DNA of 56,981 nt from contig JAGASS010000031.1 in the NCBI GenBank assembly GCA_017621655.1, positions 1-56,981 of the forward strand, in the 5' to 3' direction. Source of the stretch: Clostridia bacterium. GTDB lineage: Bacteria; Bacillota; Clostridia; Oscillospirales; CAG-272. Under the pieces are notes generated by a model. The model worked only from the letters and a program-made list of their open reading frames with translations, searched no databases and had not been told where the DNA came from. The position numbers and the translations under genes were made by a program. This document shows, piece after piece, positions 1 to 8,914 of the stretch (position 1 is the first letter of the stretch; each line of letters opens with the position of its first letter).

Positions 1-2
1 AT

Positions 3-683
3 TGTGCCGATTGCGGCAACAAGATGTATATCGCTTGGAACAATACGCGTCACAAGAGAACCGATCCGAGAACCTATCACAGAGAAAACTTCAAATGCGG
101 AGCTTACTCAAAATTCGGTGATAGGGTGTGTTCAAGCCACTATATCCAAATCAAGATTCTCAATCAGATCGTTTTGCAGGATATACGAGCAAAGATCGGC
201 TTGGTAGAGGCAGATGAAAACAAGGCAAGAAAAGCCTTTCTCAGCCGTAGCGAGAAGCTTGCCGCCGATACACTTGCTGCCGACCACAAGAGAGAAACGC
301 AGGTCAATCGTCGCCTTGCCGAACTTGAACGCTTGATTTCCACTGTGTATGAGGACAAGGCACTTGGCAAAATTCCCGAGGAAGTCTGCATCAATCTTCT
401 GTCAAAGTATCAAGAAGAAAAGAAAAATCTCACCGTCGAACTCTCCGAGATCGAGCGCCGCCTCAATAACGAGGTCGAGCGTCACGCGGATGTAGATGAG
501 TTTATCCGTCGCTTGAAAAACTATATCAGAGTACCTGAGCTGACGCGAGAGATGTGTATGGAGCTGATCGAATTCGTCACCATTGACGAGTGCCCGGGCA
601 AGTATAGCAAAGAGCCCCGCGAAATCCACATCTACTATAAGCTCATCGACAAGAACCGATCAAAGCCTACCCATAAGATGTGA
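3..683 (+). CDS. Large serine recombinase, C-terminal part (5' truncated by window edge)
   Basis: The reading frame is open from base 3 and starts inside a zinc-ribbon motif (CADCG, followed later by CGAY and a further Cys), then a long charged coiled-coil stretch and a C-terminal block ending KPTHKM. This order (recombinase zinc beta-ribbon, coiled coil, DUF4368-like tail) is typical of large serine recombinases of clostridial transposons and integrative elements (TndX/TnpX type), which excise and integrate DNA through a serine intermediate. The catalytic N-terminal resolvase domain lies outside the window, so activity cannot be judged. The internal ATG at 24 is not the true start. It is followed closely by a small gene in the same direction and marks the end of a mobile element. 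Confidence 0.85.
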   Translation, partial: CADCGNKMYIAWNNTRHKRTDPRTYHRENFKCGAYSKFGDRVCSSHYIQIKILNQIVLQDIRAKIGLVEADENKARKAFLSRSEKLAADTLAADHKRETQVNRRLAELERLISTVYEDKALGKIPEEVCINLLSKYQEEKKNLTVELSEIERRLNNEVERHADVDEFIRRLKNYIRVPELTREMCMELIEFVTIDECPGKYSKEPREIHIYYKLIDKNRSKPTHKM

Positions 684-692
684 CGATTTTTG

Positions 693-1076
693 ATGTTCAC
701 TACGCTCAACATATATTCGCATATCACGGATACGATGAGAGCGCAAGCATCGGTGAAAATCGACCGCAAAATAGGCGGTACAGTCGCTCCGATGCCCGAA
801 ACGAAGGATGAGCAAAGGACGGCACAAACGAGTGCCTTGAAAGAAAATTTTGAGCCGTACACGCCGAAAATTCGCAAGAGTGGCACAGGATTCGTGTATC
901 AGATAAACGACAGCCTATGGGAAGGAAGCTTCTATACAAGACTCGCAGATGGCAAACGAAAAAAGTTCAATGTCTATGCAAAGACAAGAGAAGAATGCGA
1001 GGAAGAACTCGCCAAGATGATAGCCGAGAAGAAAGCAGAAATCGCAGCCGAGAAGAAAAAGATGAAAACAGCATAA
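693..1076 (+). CDS. Small protein with integrase-like DNA-binding fold, accessory to recombinase
   Basis: A 127-residue protein starting 9 bases after the recombinase stop. The start is uncertain: no clear ribosome site is visible, and ATGs at 693 and 735 or a TTG at 690 are possible. Residues about 55-105 (GTGFVYQINDSLWEGSF, then DGKRKKFNVYAKTREECEE) resemble the beta-sheet arm-type DNA-binding domain at the N-terminus of tyrosine integrases, but no catalytic domain follows; the protein ends in a Lys/Glu-rich helix. Similar stand-alone proteins follow serine recombinases in clostridial elements, so an accessory DNA-binding role is likely but inferred. An inverted repeat lies just after its stop. 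Confidence 0.55.
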   Translation: MFTTLNIYSHITDTMRAQASVKIDRKIGGTVAPMPETKDEQRTAQTSALKENFEPYTPKIRKSGTGFVYQINDSLWEGSFYTRLADGKRKKFNVYAKTREECEEELAKMIAEKKAEIAAEKKKMKTA

Positions 1077-1082
1077 CTCACA

Positions 1083-1109
1083 GAGGGCTGACCAAGACGG
1101 TCAGCCCTC
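1083..1109 (+). terminator. Hairpin after recombinase module
   Basis: A perfect 11-bp stem (GAGGGCTGACC with GGTCAGCCCTC) and 5-base loop, 6 bases after the preceding stop. The downstream T-run is weak (AAAATTT), so it may be a terminator or an element-end inverted repeat. Confidence 0.6.
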
Positions 1110-1139
1110 AAAATTTGCATCGCAGTAGGCAAAGAAAAT

Positions 1140-1165
1140 GGCTCTGAGAAACACTTCTCAGAGCC
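1140..1165 (-). terminator. Terminator of tRNA-Pro
   Basis: An 11-bp stem (GGCTCTGAGAA with TTCTCAGAGCC) and 4-base loop, followed on the minus strand by ATTTTCTTT. It lies 4 bases beyond the tRNA CCA end. Confidence 0.75.
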
Positions 1166-1169
1166 AAAA

Positions 1170-1246
1170 TGGTCGGAGTGAGGTGATTCGAACACCCGAC
1201 CTCTTGGTCCCGAACCAAGCGCTCTACCAAGCTGAGCCACACCCCG
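1170..1246 (-). tRNA. tRNA-Pro (CGG anticodon)
   Basis: The minus strand folds as a full cloverleaf of 77 bases including an encoded CCA: acceptor CGGGGTG paired with CACTCCG (one G-T pair), a D-arm with GGCTCAG and GGTAGAGC, anticodon stem CTTGG/CCAAG around the loop TTCGGGA, and a T-arm with GGTTCGAATC-like sequence (GTGTTCGAATCAC). The anticodon at loop positions 3-5 is CGG, reading the proline codon CCG. It has its own promoter and terminator. Confidence 0.95.
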
Positions 1247-1258
1247 ATAACAGGCAAC

Positions 1259-1287
1259 ATTATAACACATTTGTTCTTCAATGTCAA
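1259..1287 (-). promoter_or_regulatory. Promoter of tRNA-Pro
   Basis: On the minus strand, TTGACA, a 17-base spacer and TATAAT, a perfect housekeeping sigma-factor promoter, with the tRNA starting 12 bases after the -10 box. Confidence 0.9.
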
Positions 1288-1320
1288 TAGCAAGTTTAAG
1301 AAATTTTTAATTTAGAAGCG

Positions 1321-1350
1321 AAAAAAGGAACGGATGTCCGTTCCTTTTTT
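1321..1350 (-). terminator. Terminator of AraC-family gene
   Basis: A GGAACGG/CCGTTCC stem with a 4-base loop flanked by six As and six Ts; it touches the stop codon of the AraC gene and could also work on the plus strand. Confidence 0.8.
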
Positions 1351-2164
1351 ATTTGAACTTTTTTCTGAACTCAAGGGGAGTTTGTCCCGTTTTTCTTCTG
1401 AAGAAATCCGCAAAATAAGTAGCGTCGCAAAAGTTGAGCTGCTCTGAAATGTCTTTGATTGAAAGATTTGTCTTTTTAAGCAGTGACTGTGCGATCGCTA
1501 TGCGGCGGTTAATGATGTATTCGCCGGGAGTGATACCGTATCGAGCACTGAAAATACGAATGATATACTGCTTAGAAAAGTGGAACTCGTTCATCAGGTC
1601 ATTAAGAGTAATGTAGCCGTCGGGCTGAATATCGATGCATTTCTTTATAAGCTCGGCAGGCGTCGGTTCGCGTTCGTTATCTCTACGGCGCATCTCCTCG
1701 CTTATCTTCTGCACAAGCTCGAGCAAAAGGCGCGCACCCTCTCGGTCGATCGTTTCTATGTCAGTATCCGGTTTAATAATTGAATGTATTTTAAATATAT
1801 CGTCTTTTATGTCGAAATCAGGAATGTGGTTTACTTTACCTATATTATATGCGCGCAAAATATCCGGCACTGACGGTCCTGACACCTGTACCCATATCTT
1901 TGTCCATGGGTCGTTCGGATCAGCGTAATAATCGTGATACTGATCGGCGTGTAGAATAAAAACGTCTCCTGCTTTGACGTTAAAAGTACGGTCATTCTCG
2001 GTAACTGTGCCTTTTCCCGAAACAATATACTCAATTGATCCTACCCCGAGCGGTCTTGTTATTCTGTTGTCACTGCCTTTCTTGCCTTTGGAAATGCCCG
2101 TAAGGTCAATTGCAAACGGCGCATTTGTTCTGCGAAGGATCTCAGAAAATCTTTCGTTGCCCAT
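1349..2164 (-). CDS. AraC-family transcriptional regulator
   Basis: A 271-residue regulator. Residues about 20-110 form a cupin-like sugar-sensing barrel (VGSIEYIVSGKGTV, then KAGDVFILHADQYHDYYA), and the last 100 residues form the AraC double helix-turn-helix (second helix region ISEQLNFCDATYFADFFRRKTGQTPLEF in fragments). AraC regulators of this type usually control neighbouring carbohydrate genes. It is transcribed divergently from the large GH2 gene and shares a 124-base intergenic region with it, so the GH2 gene is its most likely target. An AAGGA ribosome site lies upstream of the ATG, with fairly wide spacing. The ligand is unknown, perhaps the product of the GH2 enzyme. Confidence 0.9.
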   Translation of the reverse strand: MGNERFSEILRRTNAPFAIDLTGISKGKKGSDNRITRPLGVGSIEYIVSGKGTVTENDRTFNVKAGDVFILHADQYHDYYADPNDPWTKIWVQVSGPSVPDILRAYNIGKVNHIPDFDIKDDIFKIHSIIKPDTDIETIDREGARLLLELVQKISEEMRRRDNEREPTPAELIKKCIDIQPDGYITLNDLMNEFHFSKQYIIRIFSARYGITPGEYIINRRIAIAQSLLKKTNLSIKDISEQLNFCDATYFADFFRRKTGQTPLEFRKKFK

Positions 2165-2202
2165 TGTTTAAAATTCCTTAATATAAGTTTAATATTACTA
2201 AA

Positions 2203-2226
2203 TAAATGAAAAACATAATTCATTTA
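2203..2226. promoter_or_regulatory. Inverted repeat, candidate operator between AraC and GH2 genes
   Basis: TAAATGAA and TTCATTTA separated by 8 bases, a perfect 8-bp inverted repeat. Its right arm overlaps the -35 box of the GH2 promoter, so a bound regulator could block or assist polymerase. The role is inferred from position. Confidence 0.45.
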
Positions 2227-2251
2227 CATCGCCATTCTACCATAGTATAAT
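2223..2251 (+). promoter_or_regulatory. Promoter of GH2 gene
   Basis: TTTACA, a 17-base spacer and TATAAT, 37 bases before the ATG at 2289; a good AGGAGA ribosome site follows. Confidence 0.8.
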
Positions 2252-2288
2252 TAATTTGTAAAGATTTTTTTGAAAGGAGAGCTTTAAT

Positions 2289-5200
2289 ATGTTTTTAAGA
2301 CGCGGTCTTTCCGCACTTATTGCAGTCAGTATTTTGGCATTGCACACCGTCGGTGCACTTGCTTACACGGCTGCTATAACTGTTAAAGGTCAAGGCACAG
2401 ACACTATGGATATTCAAAAGCAAGATGATTTCGTTTACACAGAATCTTTTGAAAACCATGACGACACTGAGCACCGCATGAGAGTCAACATTGATTACAA
2501 TTGGCGTTTCATGCAAAAGGATGTCGCAGGGGCTGAGGCAAAGGGCTTCAATGATAGCTCGTGGCGACTTCTCAATCTTCCACATGACTGGTCGATCGAA
2601 GGTGAATACGATCAGGCAAATTCGACGGGAGGAGCTTGTGGCTTCCTACCGGCGGGTATCGGCTGGTACCGTAAAACACTTGTAATACCCGCCGAATACA
2701 GAGACGGTAAACAGGTCTCTCTCTATTTTGACGGAGTATTCTGCAACAGTACGGTTTACGTTGACGGTGAAAAGGTCGGAGAGAGCTTCTACGGTTGGCT
2801 TTCTTTCTCCTGCGATATTACAGCGCAGGTTCAGGGTAAGGAATCCGTAGAGATAGCGGTTAGAGTTGACAACTCTATTCAGCCGTCTGCACGTTGGTAT
2901 ACCGGCTCGGGCATTTACAGCCACGTATGGCTCATTTCGACGGATGACGTTCACGTAGCCGAAAACGGAACCTACGTTATTACACCCGCTGCAGGTATAA
3001 AGCAGGCACCCGACGGAACTGTTAAGATCGAAACTGTCGTTGATAACGACGGCGCGGCAGATTCAAGCATCAAGGTGCGCTCTTCTATTATTAACAAGAA
3101 GAACGGTCAGCTTGTTGCGCAGATCATATCTGAAGCAGTTACAGTGGCTGCAGGCGCTTCTGTTACCGTTAATCAGGAAACCAAGGTCGATAATCCTCTA
3201 CTTTGGTCATCCGATGACCCTAACCTCTATACTCTTAAAACTGAAATAATTTCGGGTAATGAGGTCGTTGATGATTATCTAACCGATTTCGGATTCCGTT
3301 CTATATATTATGAAGAGAGCGGATTCTATGTAAACGGCGTAAAGACAAAGCTTAAGGGCGTTGCTAATCACTGGGCGATCGGAGCGCTCGGTGCAGCTCA
3401 GTCGGACAATATGATCCGTTATGCTGTTCAGATTTTGAAGGATATGGGCGTTAACGCCATTCGTACCGCACATAACGCTCGCCCGCCCGTATTCTATCAG
3501 ATCTGTAATGAGCTTGGTATGATGGTAATGGATGAGCTGTTCGAGGGAGCGACGGGAAAAGCATCGGGTGACTACGGCACGCTTTACTATCAGTCGCGCT
3601 GGAAGACCGATATGGAATATTGGCTGAGGCGTGACAGAAATCATCCTTCTATCGTTTTTTGGAGTCTCGGAAATGAGACCAGAGAAGGCGATAACGGAAT
3701 GACTGCCTTTCTGAAGCAGTTTGACACGACGCGCCCGACGACAGGCGGCGACATATTCCAGGTCGTTGACATTCCCGGCGGAAACGGTTCAAGTGAACAG
3801 GTAACGTTCAGGCAGCCGGTAGCAGGCAAGCCGATGGTAGCAACTGAAGCTCCTCACTCTCATGCAGTACGAGGTGTATACCGTACACAGACGTGGTACA
3901 GAGGATACGTATTCACGGGAAGTATCTGGTGGCCGATCCCGAATCTTACCGAAAAAGAGATCTTTGAATATGATTGGGCAGATTTTGAGAATTCCCAAAG
4001 AATTTGGCCGTCATCCTATGATAACGCATCAAGCCAGATCTCTGTGCGCAAAAACTGGGAGCTTACCCGCGATACTGATTGGCGTATCGGTGAATTCCGT
4101 TGGACGGGATTCGATTACCTTGGAGAAGCAAACTACGTTCTCGGCGGCTGGCCGTACAGAATGTTCCATAGCGGCGCGATAGACGTCGCATACTTCCCGA
4201 AGGATATGTACTATCTCTATCAGAGCATGTGGCTTGATACTCCTATGCTCCACGTTCTTCCTTCTTGGACTCATCCGATAATGGAGGAGGGGACAGAGAT
4301 ACCCGTATGGGTGTATTCCAACTGTGAAGAAGTTGAGCTTTTCTTCCGCGCAGACGGAACAGATGAATACGTATCTCTCGGACGTCTTGATCACGGACCT
4401 ATGTCCGAGCGTCTTGAAGCCGAGATGCAGTTTGAATGGCTCGTTCCGTGGAAGCCGGGTACTATCAAGGCGATCGGCTACGATAATAACGGTAACGCTA
4501 TACTTGAGGAATCACATACAACTGCATCCTCTCCCGCAGGCATTAAGCTTGAAAACACGACCGGCGAGGAGCTTCCCGTTGACCCGTCTTGGATCGGTCA
4601 GGTAACCGTCAGCATCCTTGACAAGGACGGTAACCTCTATCCTTACGGCGAAAACAGAACCTATTACCACGTTTCGGGACCTGCATTTGTGAAGGCGCTC
4701 GAAAACGGCTCTCCTACAGACACAGAATCCCACGTCATGGGCAATCGTAACGCTTTTATGGGACTCGCGAAGGCATTTGTTCAGCCCACGCAGGATGACG
4801 GCGATGTTATTCTTACCGTTGGTGCAATACTCGGCGAGAAGCGTCAGCTTACATCCGATCTCGTTTATATCGACGTTGAACAGCTCGCTCTGCGCGGCGA
4901 TCCCTCTAAGGACGAATTTGAAATATTCTACACTACAGACGGCACGGCTCCGAGCAGAAGCTCGACTCCCTATACGGGTGCTTTCTCGGTTGAGCTTGGT
5001 ACAACTGTCAAGGCGGCAGTTTATTTCAAGGGCGAGACATCTGCTATCTTCGTAATGGAAGAGACATTCGGAGAAAACGAGGGTATGTTCTGGAGTATTA
5101 CCGATCGAAAGACAGCCGATAACGTTGCAACTATCGATAATGCCGTTCTGACCGGTGACGGAATGACTACCAAGACCTATGGTTACGGCGAAACTTATGC

Positions 5201-8200
5201 AAACTTTAACAATAAGCCGGGTAGCGTAACATATACTCTTAACGCCGAAAAAGCAGGCACATACTACGTAGCGATATGTTACAACAACGGCTCTTATGAG
5301 GCCACCAGCGGTACTCCGATCGTAAAGTGGATGGATATATCGGTAAACGGCACGTTTGTCAAGAATTACGGCTTCCCGTATAACGGCGACTGGGATATCA
5401 TGTGGTCGTACGCGTTTATAAAGGTAAATCTTAACGAGGGCGAAAATACTATCAAGATCGATTCGCCAAGGACGAGCGGTGCAAACCTGAAGGAGATCAT
5501 CTACTGGCACGATGACGATATATACACAGCTGACAACGCGGAGGTAACGGGCGACGATTCCGTTCTTAGTTATGAAACAGCGCCTGACGGAATCGGTGTA
5601 GACGTACATCAGGGCGGTACGGTATCCTGGGAGATAACCGATCGTCCCGCGGGTAAATATACTATTAAGATGGTTTATTCTACACCTAACCCGAGTACAC
5701 ATCTTACTCAGTTCTACGGTATTGTAAACGGCGAGCAGAAGGCAGTTTGGATGACCAACAAGGTATCTAACGACTACGGCTCGTCCTGGGGCTTATATTC
5801 TGCCGAGGTTGAGCTTGCACCGGGTACAAATACTGTATCTATGAGAATCCCTAACGGCGGTGCACTTGTCAGCGCACTTATTATTGAGCCGATTTCGGTT
5901 TATGACGTAACTACCGTTACGCTGAATTCCGCTTCCTTAAGCGGTATTAAGATCGGAGTTGAGAATAACTCTACACCTGCTATCACATCCGATGAGTACC
6001 TTTCCGACTACACTACTTGGGATATGGTTCGCACGAGCAGTGGCGCGTTTTACCTCGTATGCCGCGCCAACGGAAAGCTTCTTGGCTCGGGTCTCAAAAA
6101 TCTGTATCTTACAAGTGAAACGAATGACAGGAACACTCTTTGGATAACAAGAGGCGAAATGGAGAACTATGATTTTATTCAGCACGTTTACTCCGAGCGT
6201 GTTCTTGCAATCAGCCCCGAAAATGTGCTTATTCTCGATTACGCTGATAACTACTATATCGGCGACCGTGACAGCAGGGCACTATGGACAATAAGAGAAG
6301 CTGAAATTGATTTTGCCTTCGATGAAAGCACTCCGAAAACCGTAACTGCCGACAAGAAGCCCTTCAAGGTATTGGCTAAATCCCTTACCTCCTCGGGCAC
6401 AGTAACCTACTCGATCGTTTCAGGACCTGCAACGATCGATACAAATACCGGTCTGCTTACTCTCACAGGCGAGCTTGGAACCGTAATTATCGAGGCAACA
6501 CTCGATCCTGACGGTGACGAAAGCGGCGCAAGAGCAAGCTTTATAATGGAGGTGACCGGCTCCGAAGTAGCCAGGCAACCGGGGACACAATACTCGGCTC
6601 TCGACGCAACTTATCCTAGTGGCTTTAAGTCTGGTACTACTGACAGCGGCATTGGTTACGTCGATTTTAATAATAAAACGGGCTCGATCGACTTCGAAGT
6701 AACTGTTCCTTATGACGGTGAGTATTATATTGCCGTTCGCTATAACTGCGCAAACACCCGTTATTTCAACCTGACTGTTAACGGTGTTGACAGCGGCAGA
6801 TATACCTGCCCGATGACGGGCTCTACCTGGTACGGCGATTGGTCTTATCAGATGGTAAAAGCGACCCTTAATAAGGGAGTAAATACTATAGGTGTTTCTA
6901 ACGCTTATGCGAATTCTCCCGTTGTTTCTGAGATCATTGTATACCCGACGTCCGAATGGCATCTTCCTTCTGATGTTGAGAGCTTTGAGGGCGGTTCTGT
7001 TGTAGTCAAGGATGCGTATAATACCTTTAATAAGGAGCATATTGACTTTGGGCAGAAGGGTGCGGTATCCTGGAATATCAATGTTCCGACCGCAGGCAAG
7101 TATAAGCTCATAGTGACGTACTCTACAGGTGCCGCTTGGACTCCCAGACTCAACGCTTATGCTGACGGCAAAGCAGTCGGTAATTGGACAGTAAAGGCAA
7201 CGGGCACCAATTATGGAGATTCCTTAGACTTCCTTACTACAGGCACGTTTATGCTTACCGAAGGAATCCATACGTTCAAGCTCGAGGCCCCAAGCGGCGG
7301 AACGTTCGTTGATTCGATCCGTCTTGAGCTTGTTAAGGAATACAATCTACCTACAAGCGGCGTTGACGTCTATTCACCGCACGACGCAGTTTATCCGTCT
7401 GGCTTCAAGGCAGGCACGACTCCAGACGGCGTTGAGTACGTTGATTTTAATAACAAAACAGGAACTATTGACTATACGGTTAACGTTGAAAGAGCAGGTG
7501 AGTACTACGTAGCTGTGGCTTATAATACCGCTAATGAGCGTAGATTTGAGCTAATTGTTAACGGTAAATCTTATGGCGCGTACGTATGCCCTGCAACCGG
7601 AACGGCATGGTACGGTAACTGGTCATATCAGATCATAAAGGTAACCTTGAATGCAGGCGATAACACCGTTTCGGTAGGTAGATATTTAACGTATGCTCCT
7701 GTTGTAGCTGCAGAACTAAGAGTTTCTTCCGTACACGAATGGTGGCTACCTTCTGATGCTGATTCCTTCAGCGGAGGTGCGGTTGTCAATAAGGATACCT
7801 ACTATAATTTCAACGGCGAGCATATTGACTTCGGTCAGAACGGCTCGGCTACATGGAACGTATCTGTTCCGTATAACGGCTCTTACCGTTTGATATTTAC
7901 CTATTCAAGCGGTACTACCTGGAATCCTCCCATCAAGGCGTATGCTGACGGAAAGCTTGTTAAGCAGTGGAACGTTGTTCCTACGGGCGGATACGGTACG
8001 GCAAGCGGCTTCGTTACCTCTCCCGAGTTCTACCTATCTGCAGGCGAGCATACTATCACATATGAAGTACCGCAGGGCGGCGCATTCGGAGACGCTATCC
8101 GTATTGAGCTTGTAAACGAATGTAAAGAGCACATATTTAACGGTGATGCTATCTGCGATAACTGTACTTACGTTTGTTCTCATACCGGCGGAGAAGCTAC

Positions 8201-8900
8201 CTGTAATGCTCCCGCTAACTGTACAGTCTGCGGAACAGCATACGGTGCTGTAAACACTGATAACCACGTTGATAAGAACGGTAAGTACACTTATAACGAT
8301 GACGGAACGCACAGCTTTGACCGTACCTGCTGCGAATACAGCGACGTTCAGAGCGAAAGCTGCGAGTTCGGTGACGATAACGTATGTGATCATTGCGGAC
8401 ACGACAGAGCTCCCGAAATCGCTCAGGATAACTTTGATAAGGCGTTTGCCGTTCTGTTTGAAGAAGGAGAAGGCACCGACCTTGACGTTAAGGGCCCCGG
8501 AGAAGGCGCTCTCGACGCTTATGAAGCAAAGAAGTCTGATGACGTTCTTGATGGATTTAAATATAAGCAGTTCAATCTCCGTCTTGAAAACAAGATCGTA
8601 ACGCTCCGTCATCATATAAAGCTTGTCGACGCAGAATCCTTCACGCTTCTTGTAGACGGCAAGGATGTAGTGCTTATCAATTACGAAGGAACTGACTATT
8701 ATTACTTCGAGACTACTGCAGATATGGGCAAGCTTCATCACGCTCACGTTATAACGGTAAGCGACGGTACAACGACGGTTACCGTTGAGATCTCCGTTTA
8801 TTCTTACATCAAGATCGCCCTCGACAACAACATCAAGGACGAAGAAAGAACGGTACTCAAGGCGCTTTACGATCTCAATGAGGCAACAAGAATTGATTAA
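2289..8900 (+). CDS. Giant secreted multimodular GH2 glycosidase (beta-galactosidase-like)
   Basis: A 2203-residue secreted enzyme. A signal peptide (residues 1-25, ending ALA) is followed by the GH2 sugar-binding domain (about 64-215), the immunoglobulin-like domain (about 218-335) and the TIM-barrel. The predicted acid/base is Glu463 (WSLGNE) and the predicted nucleophile is Glu520 (VATEAPHSHAVRGVY). After the barrel come a chitobiase-type C-terminal domain (about 877-917, YTTDGTAPS), several carbohydrate-binding-like beta-sandwich modules (about 930-1950) including a tandem 260-residue duplication, a segment with 12 cysteines (about 1945-2040), and a C-terminal domain of unknown type. GH2 enzymes cleave beta-galactosides, beta-glucuronides or beta-mannosides; the exact substrate cannot be told. 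No LPXTG or S-layer anchor is visible. AGGAGA precedes the ATG. The divergent AraC gene probably controls it. Confidence 0.92.
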   Translation: MFLRRGLSALIAVSILALHTVGALAYTAAITVKGQGTDTMDIQKQDDFVYTESFENHDDTEHRMRVNIDYNWRFMQKDVAGAEAKGFNDSSWRLLNLPHDWSIEGEYDQANSTGGACGFLPAGIGWYRKTLVIPAEYRDGKQVSLYFDGVFCNSTVYVDGEKVGESFYGWLSFSCDITAQVQGKESVEIAVRVDNSIQPSARWYTGSGIYSHVWLISTDDVHVAENGTYVITPAAGIKQAPDGTVKIETVVDNDGAADSSIKVRSSIINKKNGQLVAQIISEAVTVAAGASVTVNQETKVDNPLLWSSDDPNLYTLKTEIISGNEVVDDYLTDFGFRSIYYEESGFYVNGVKTKLKGVANHWAIGALGAAQSDNMIRYAVQILKDMGVNAIRTAHNARPPVFYQICNELGMMVMDELFEGATGKASGDYGTLYYQSRWKTDMEYWLRRDRNHPSIVFWSLGNETREGDNGMTAFLKQFDTTRPTTGGDIFQVVDIPGGNGSSEQVTFRQPVAGKPMVATEAPHSHAVRGVYRTQTWYRGYVFTGSIWWPIPNLTEKEIFEYDWADFENSQRIWPSSYDNASSQISVRKNWELTRDTDWRIGEFRWTGFDYLGEANYVLGGWPYRMFHSGAIDVAYFPKDMYYLYQSMWLDTPMLHVLPSWTHPIMEEGTEIPVWVYSNCEEVELFFRADGTDEYVSLGRLDHGPMSERLEAEMQFEWLVPWKPGTIKAIGYDNNGNAILEESHTTASSPAGIKLENTTGEELPVDPSWIGQVTVSILDKDGNLYPYGENRTYYHVSGPAFVKALENGSPTDTESHVMGNRNAFMGLAKAFVQPTQDDGDVILTVGAILGEKRQLTSDLVYIDVEQLALRGDPSKDEFEIFYTTDGTAPSRSSTPYTGAFSVELGTTVKAAVYFKGETSAIFVMEETFGENEGMFWSITDRKTADNVATIDNAVLTGDGMTTKTYGYGETYANFNNKPGSVTYTLNAEKAGTYYVAICYNNGSYEATSGTPIVKWMDISVNGTFVKNYGFPYNGDWDIMWSYAFIKVNLNEGENTIKIDSPRTSGANLKEIIYWHDDDIYTADNAEVTGDDSVLSYETAPDGIGVDVHQGGTVSWEITDRPAGKYTIKMVYSTPNPSTHLTQFYGIVNGEQKAVWMTNKVSNDYGSSWGLYSAEVELAPGTNTVSMRIPNGGALVSALIIEPISVYDVTTVTLNSASLSGIKIGVENNSTPAITSDEYLSDYTTWDMVRTSSGAFYLVCRANGKLLGSGLKNLYLTSETNDRNTLWITRGEMENYDFIQHVYSERVLAISPENVLILDYADNYYIGDRDSRALWTIREAEIDFAFDESTPKTVTADKKPFKVLAKSLTSSGTVTYSIVSGPATIDTNTGLLTLTGELGTVIIEATLDPDGDESGARASFIMEVTGSEVARQPGTQYSALDATYPSGFKSGTTDSGIGYVDFNNKTGSIDFEVTVPYDGEYYIAVRYNCANTRYFNLTVNGVDSGRYTCPMTGSTWYGDWSYQMVKATLNKGVNTIGVSNAYANSPVVSEIIVYPTSEWHLPSDVESFEGGSVVVKDAYNTFNKEHIDFGQKGAVSWNINVPTAGKYKLIVTYSTGAAWTPRLNAYADGKAVGNWTVKATGTNYGDSLDFLTTGTFMLTEGIHTFKLEAPSGGTFVDSIRLELVKEYNLPTSGVDVYSPHDAVYPSGFKAGTTPDGVEYVDFNNKTGTIDYTVNVERAGEYYVAVAYNTANERRFELIVNGKSYGAYVCPATGTAWYGNWSYQIIKVTLNAGDNTVSVGRYLTYAPVVAAELRVSSVHEWWLPSDADSFSGGAVVNKDTYYNFNGEHIDFGQNGSATWNVSVPYNGSYRLIFTYSSGTTWNPPIKAYADGKLVKQWNVVPTGGYGTASGFVTSPEFYLSAGEHTITYEVPQGGAFGDAIRIELVNECKEHIFNGDAICDNCTYVCSHTGGEATCNAPANCTVCGTAYGAVNTDNHVDKNGKYTYNDDGTHSFDRTCCEYSDVQSESCEFGDDNVCDHCGHDRAPEIAQDNFDKAFAVLFEEGEGTDLDVKGPGEGALDAYEAKKSDDVLDGFKYKQFNLRLENKIVTLRHHIKLVDAESFTLLVDGKDVVLINYEGTDYYYFETTADMGKLHHAHVITVSDGTTTVTVEISVYSYIKIALDNNIKDEERTVLKALYDLNEATRID
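6590..8130 (+). repeat. In-gene tandem duplication of a two-module unit in GH2 protein
   Basis: Two units of about 780 bases (260 residues) in the same frame. The first contains YPSGFKSGTT, YVDFNNKTGSID, WYGDWSYQ and EHIDFGQKG; the second repeats these as YPSGFKAGTT, YVDFNNKTGTID, WYGNWSYQ and EHIDFGQNG. Each unit pairs two different beta-sandwich modules. Equivalent landmarks (TAT codons at 6612 and 7392) are exactly 780 bases apart, showing a duplication without indels between these points. Confidence 0.9.
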
Positions 8901-8914
8901 GGAGGAAGAGAATA

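Noticed and set aside
1170..1246. tRNA-Pro as attachment site of the recombinase element
   Set aside because: No duplicated tRNA end was seen, the tRNA is complete with its own promoter and terminator, and serine recombinases rarely use tRNA genes.
4512..5702. Long minus-strand open frame inside the GH2 gene
   Set aside because: It is the antisense shadow of a strongly supported coding region and shows no recognisable domain or ribosome site.
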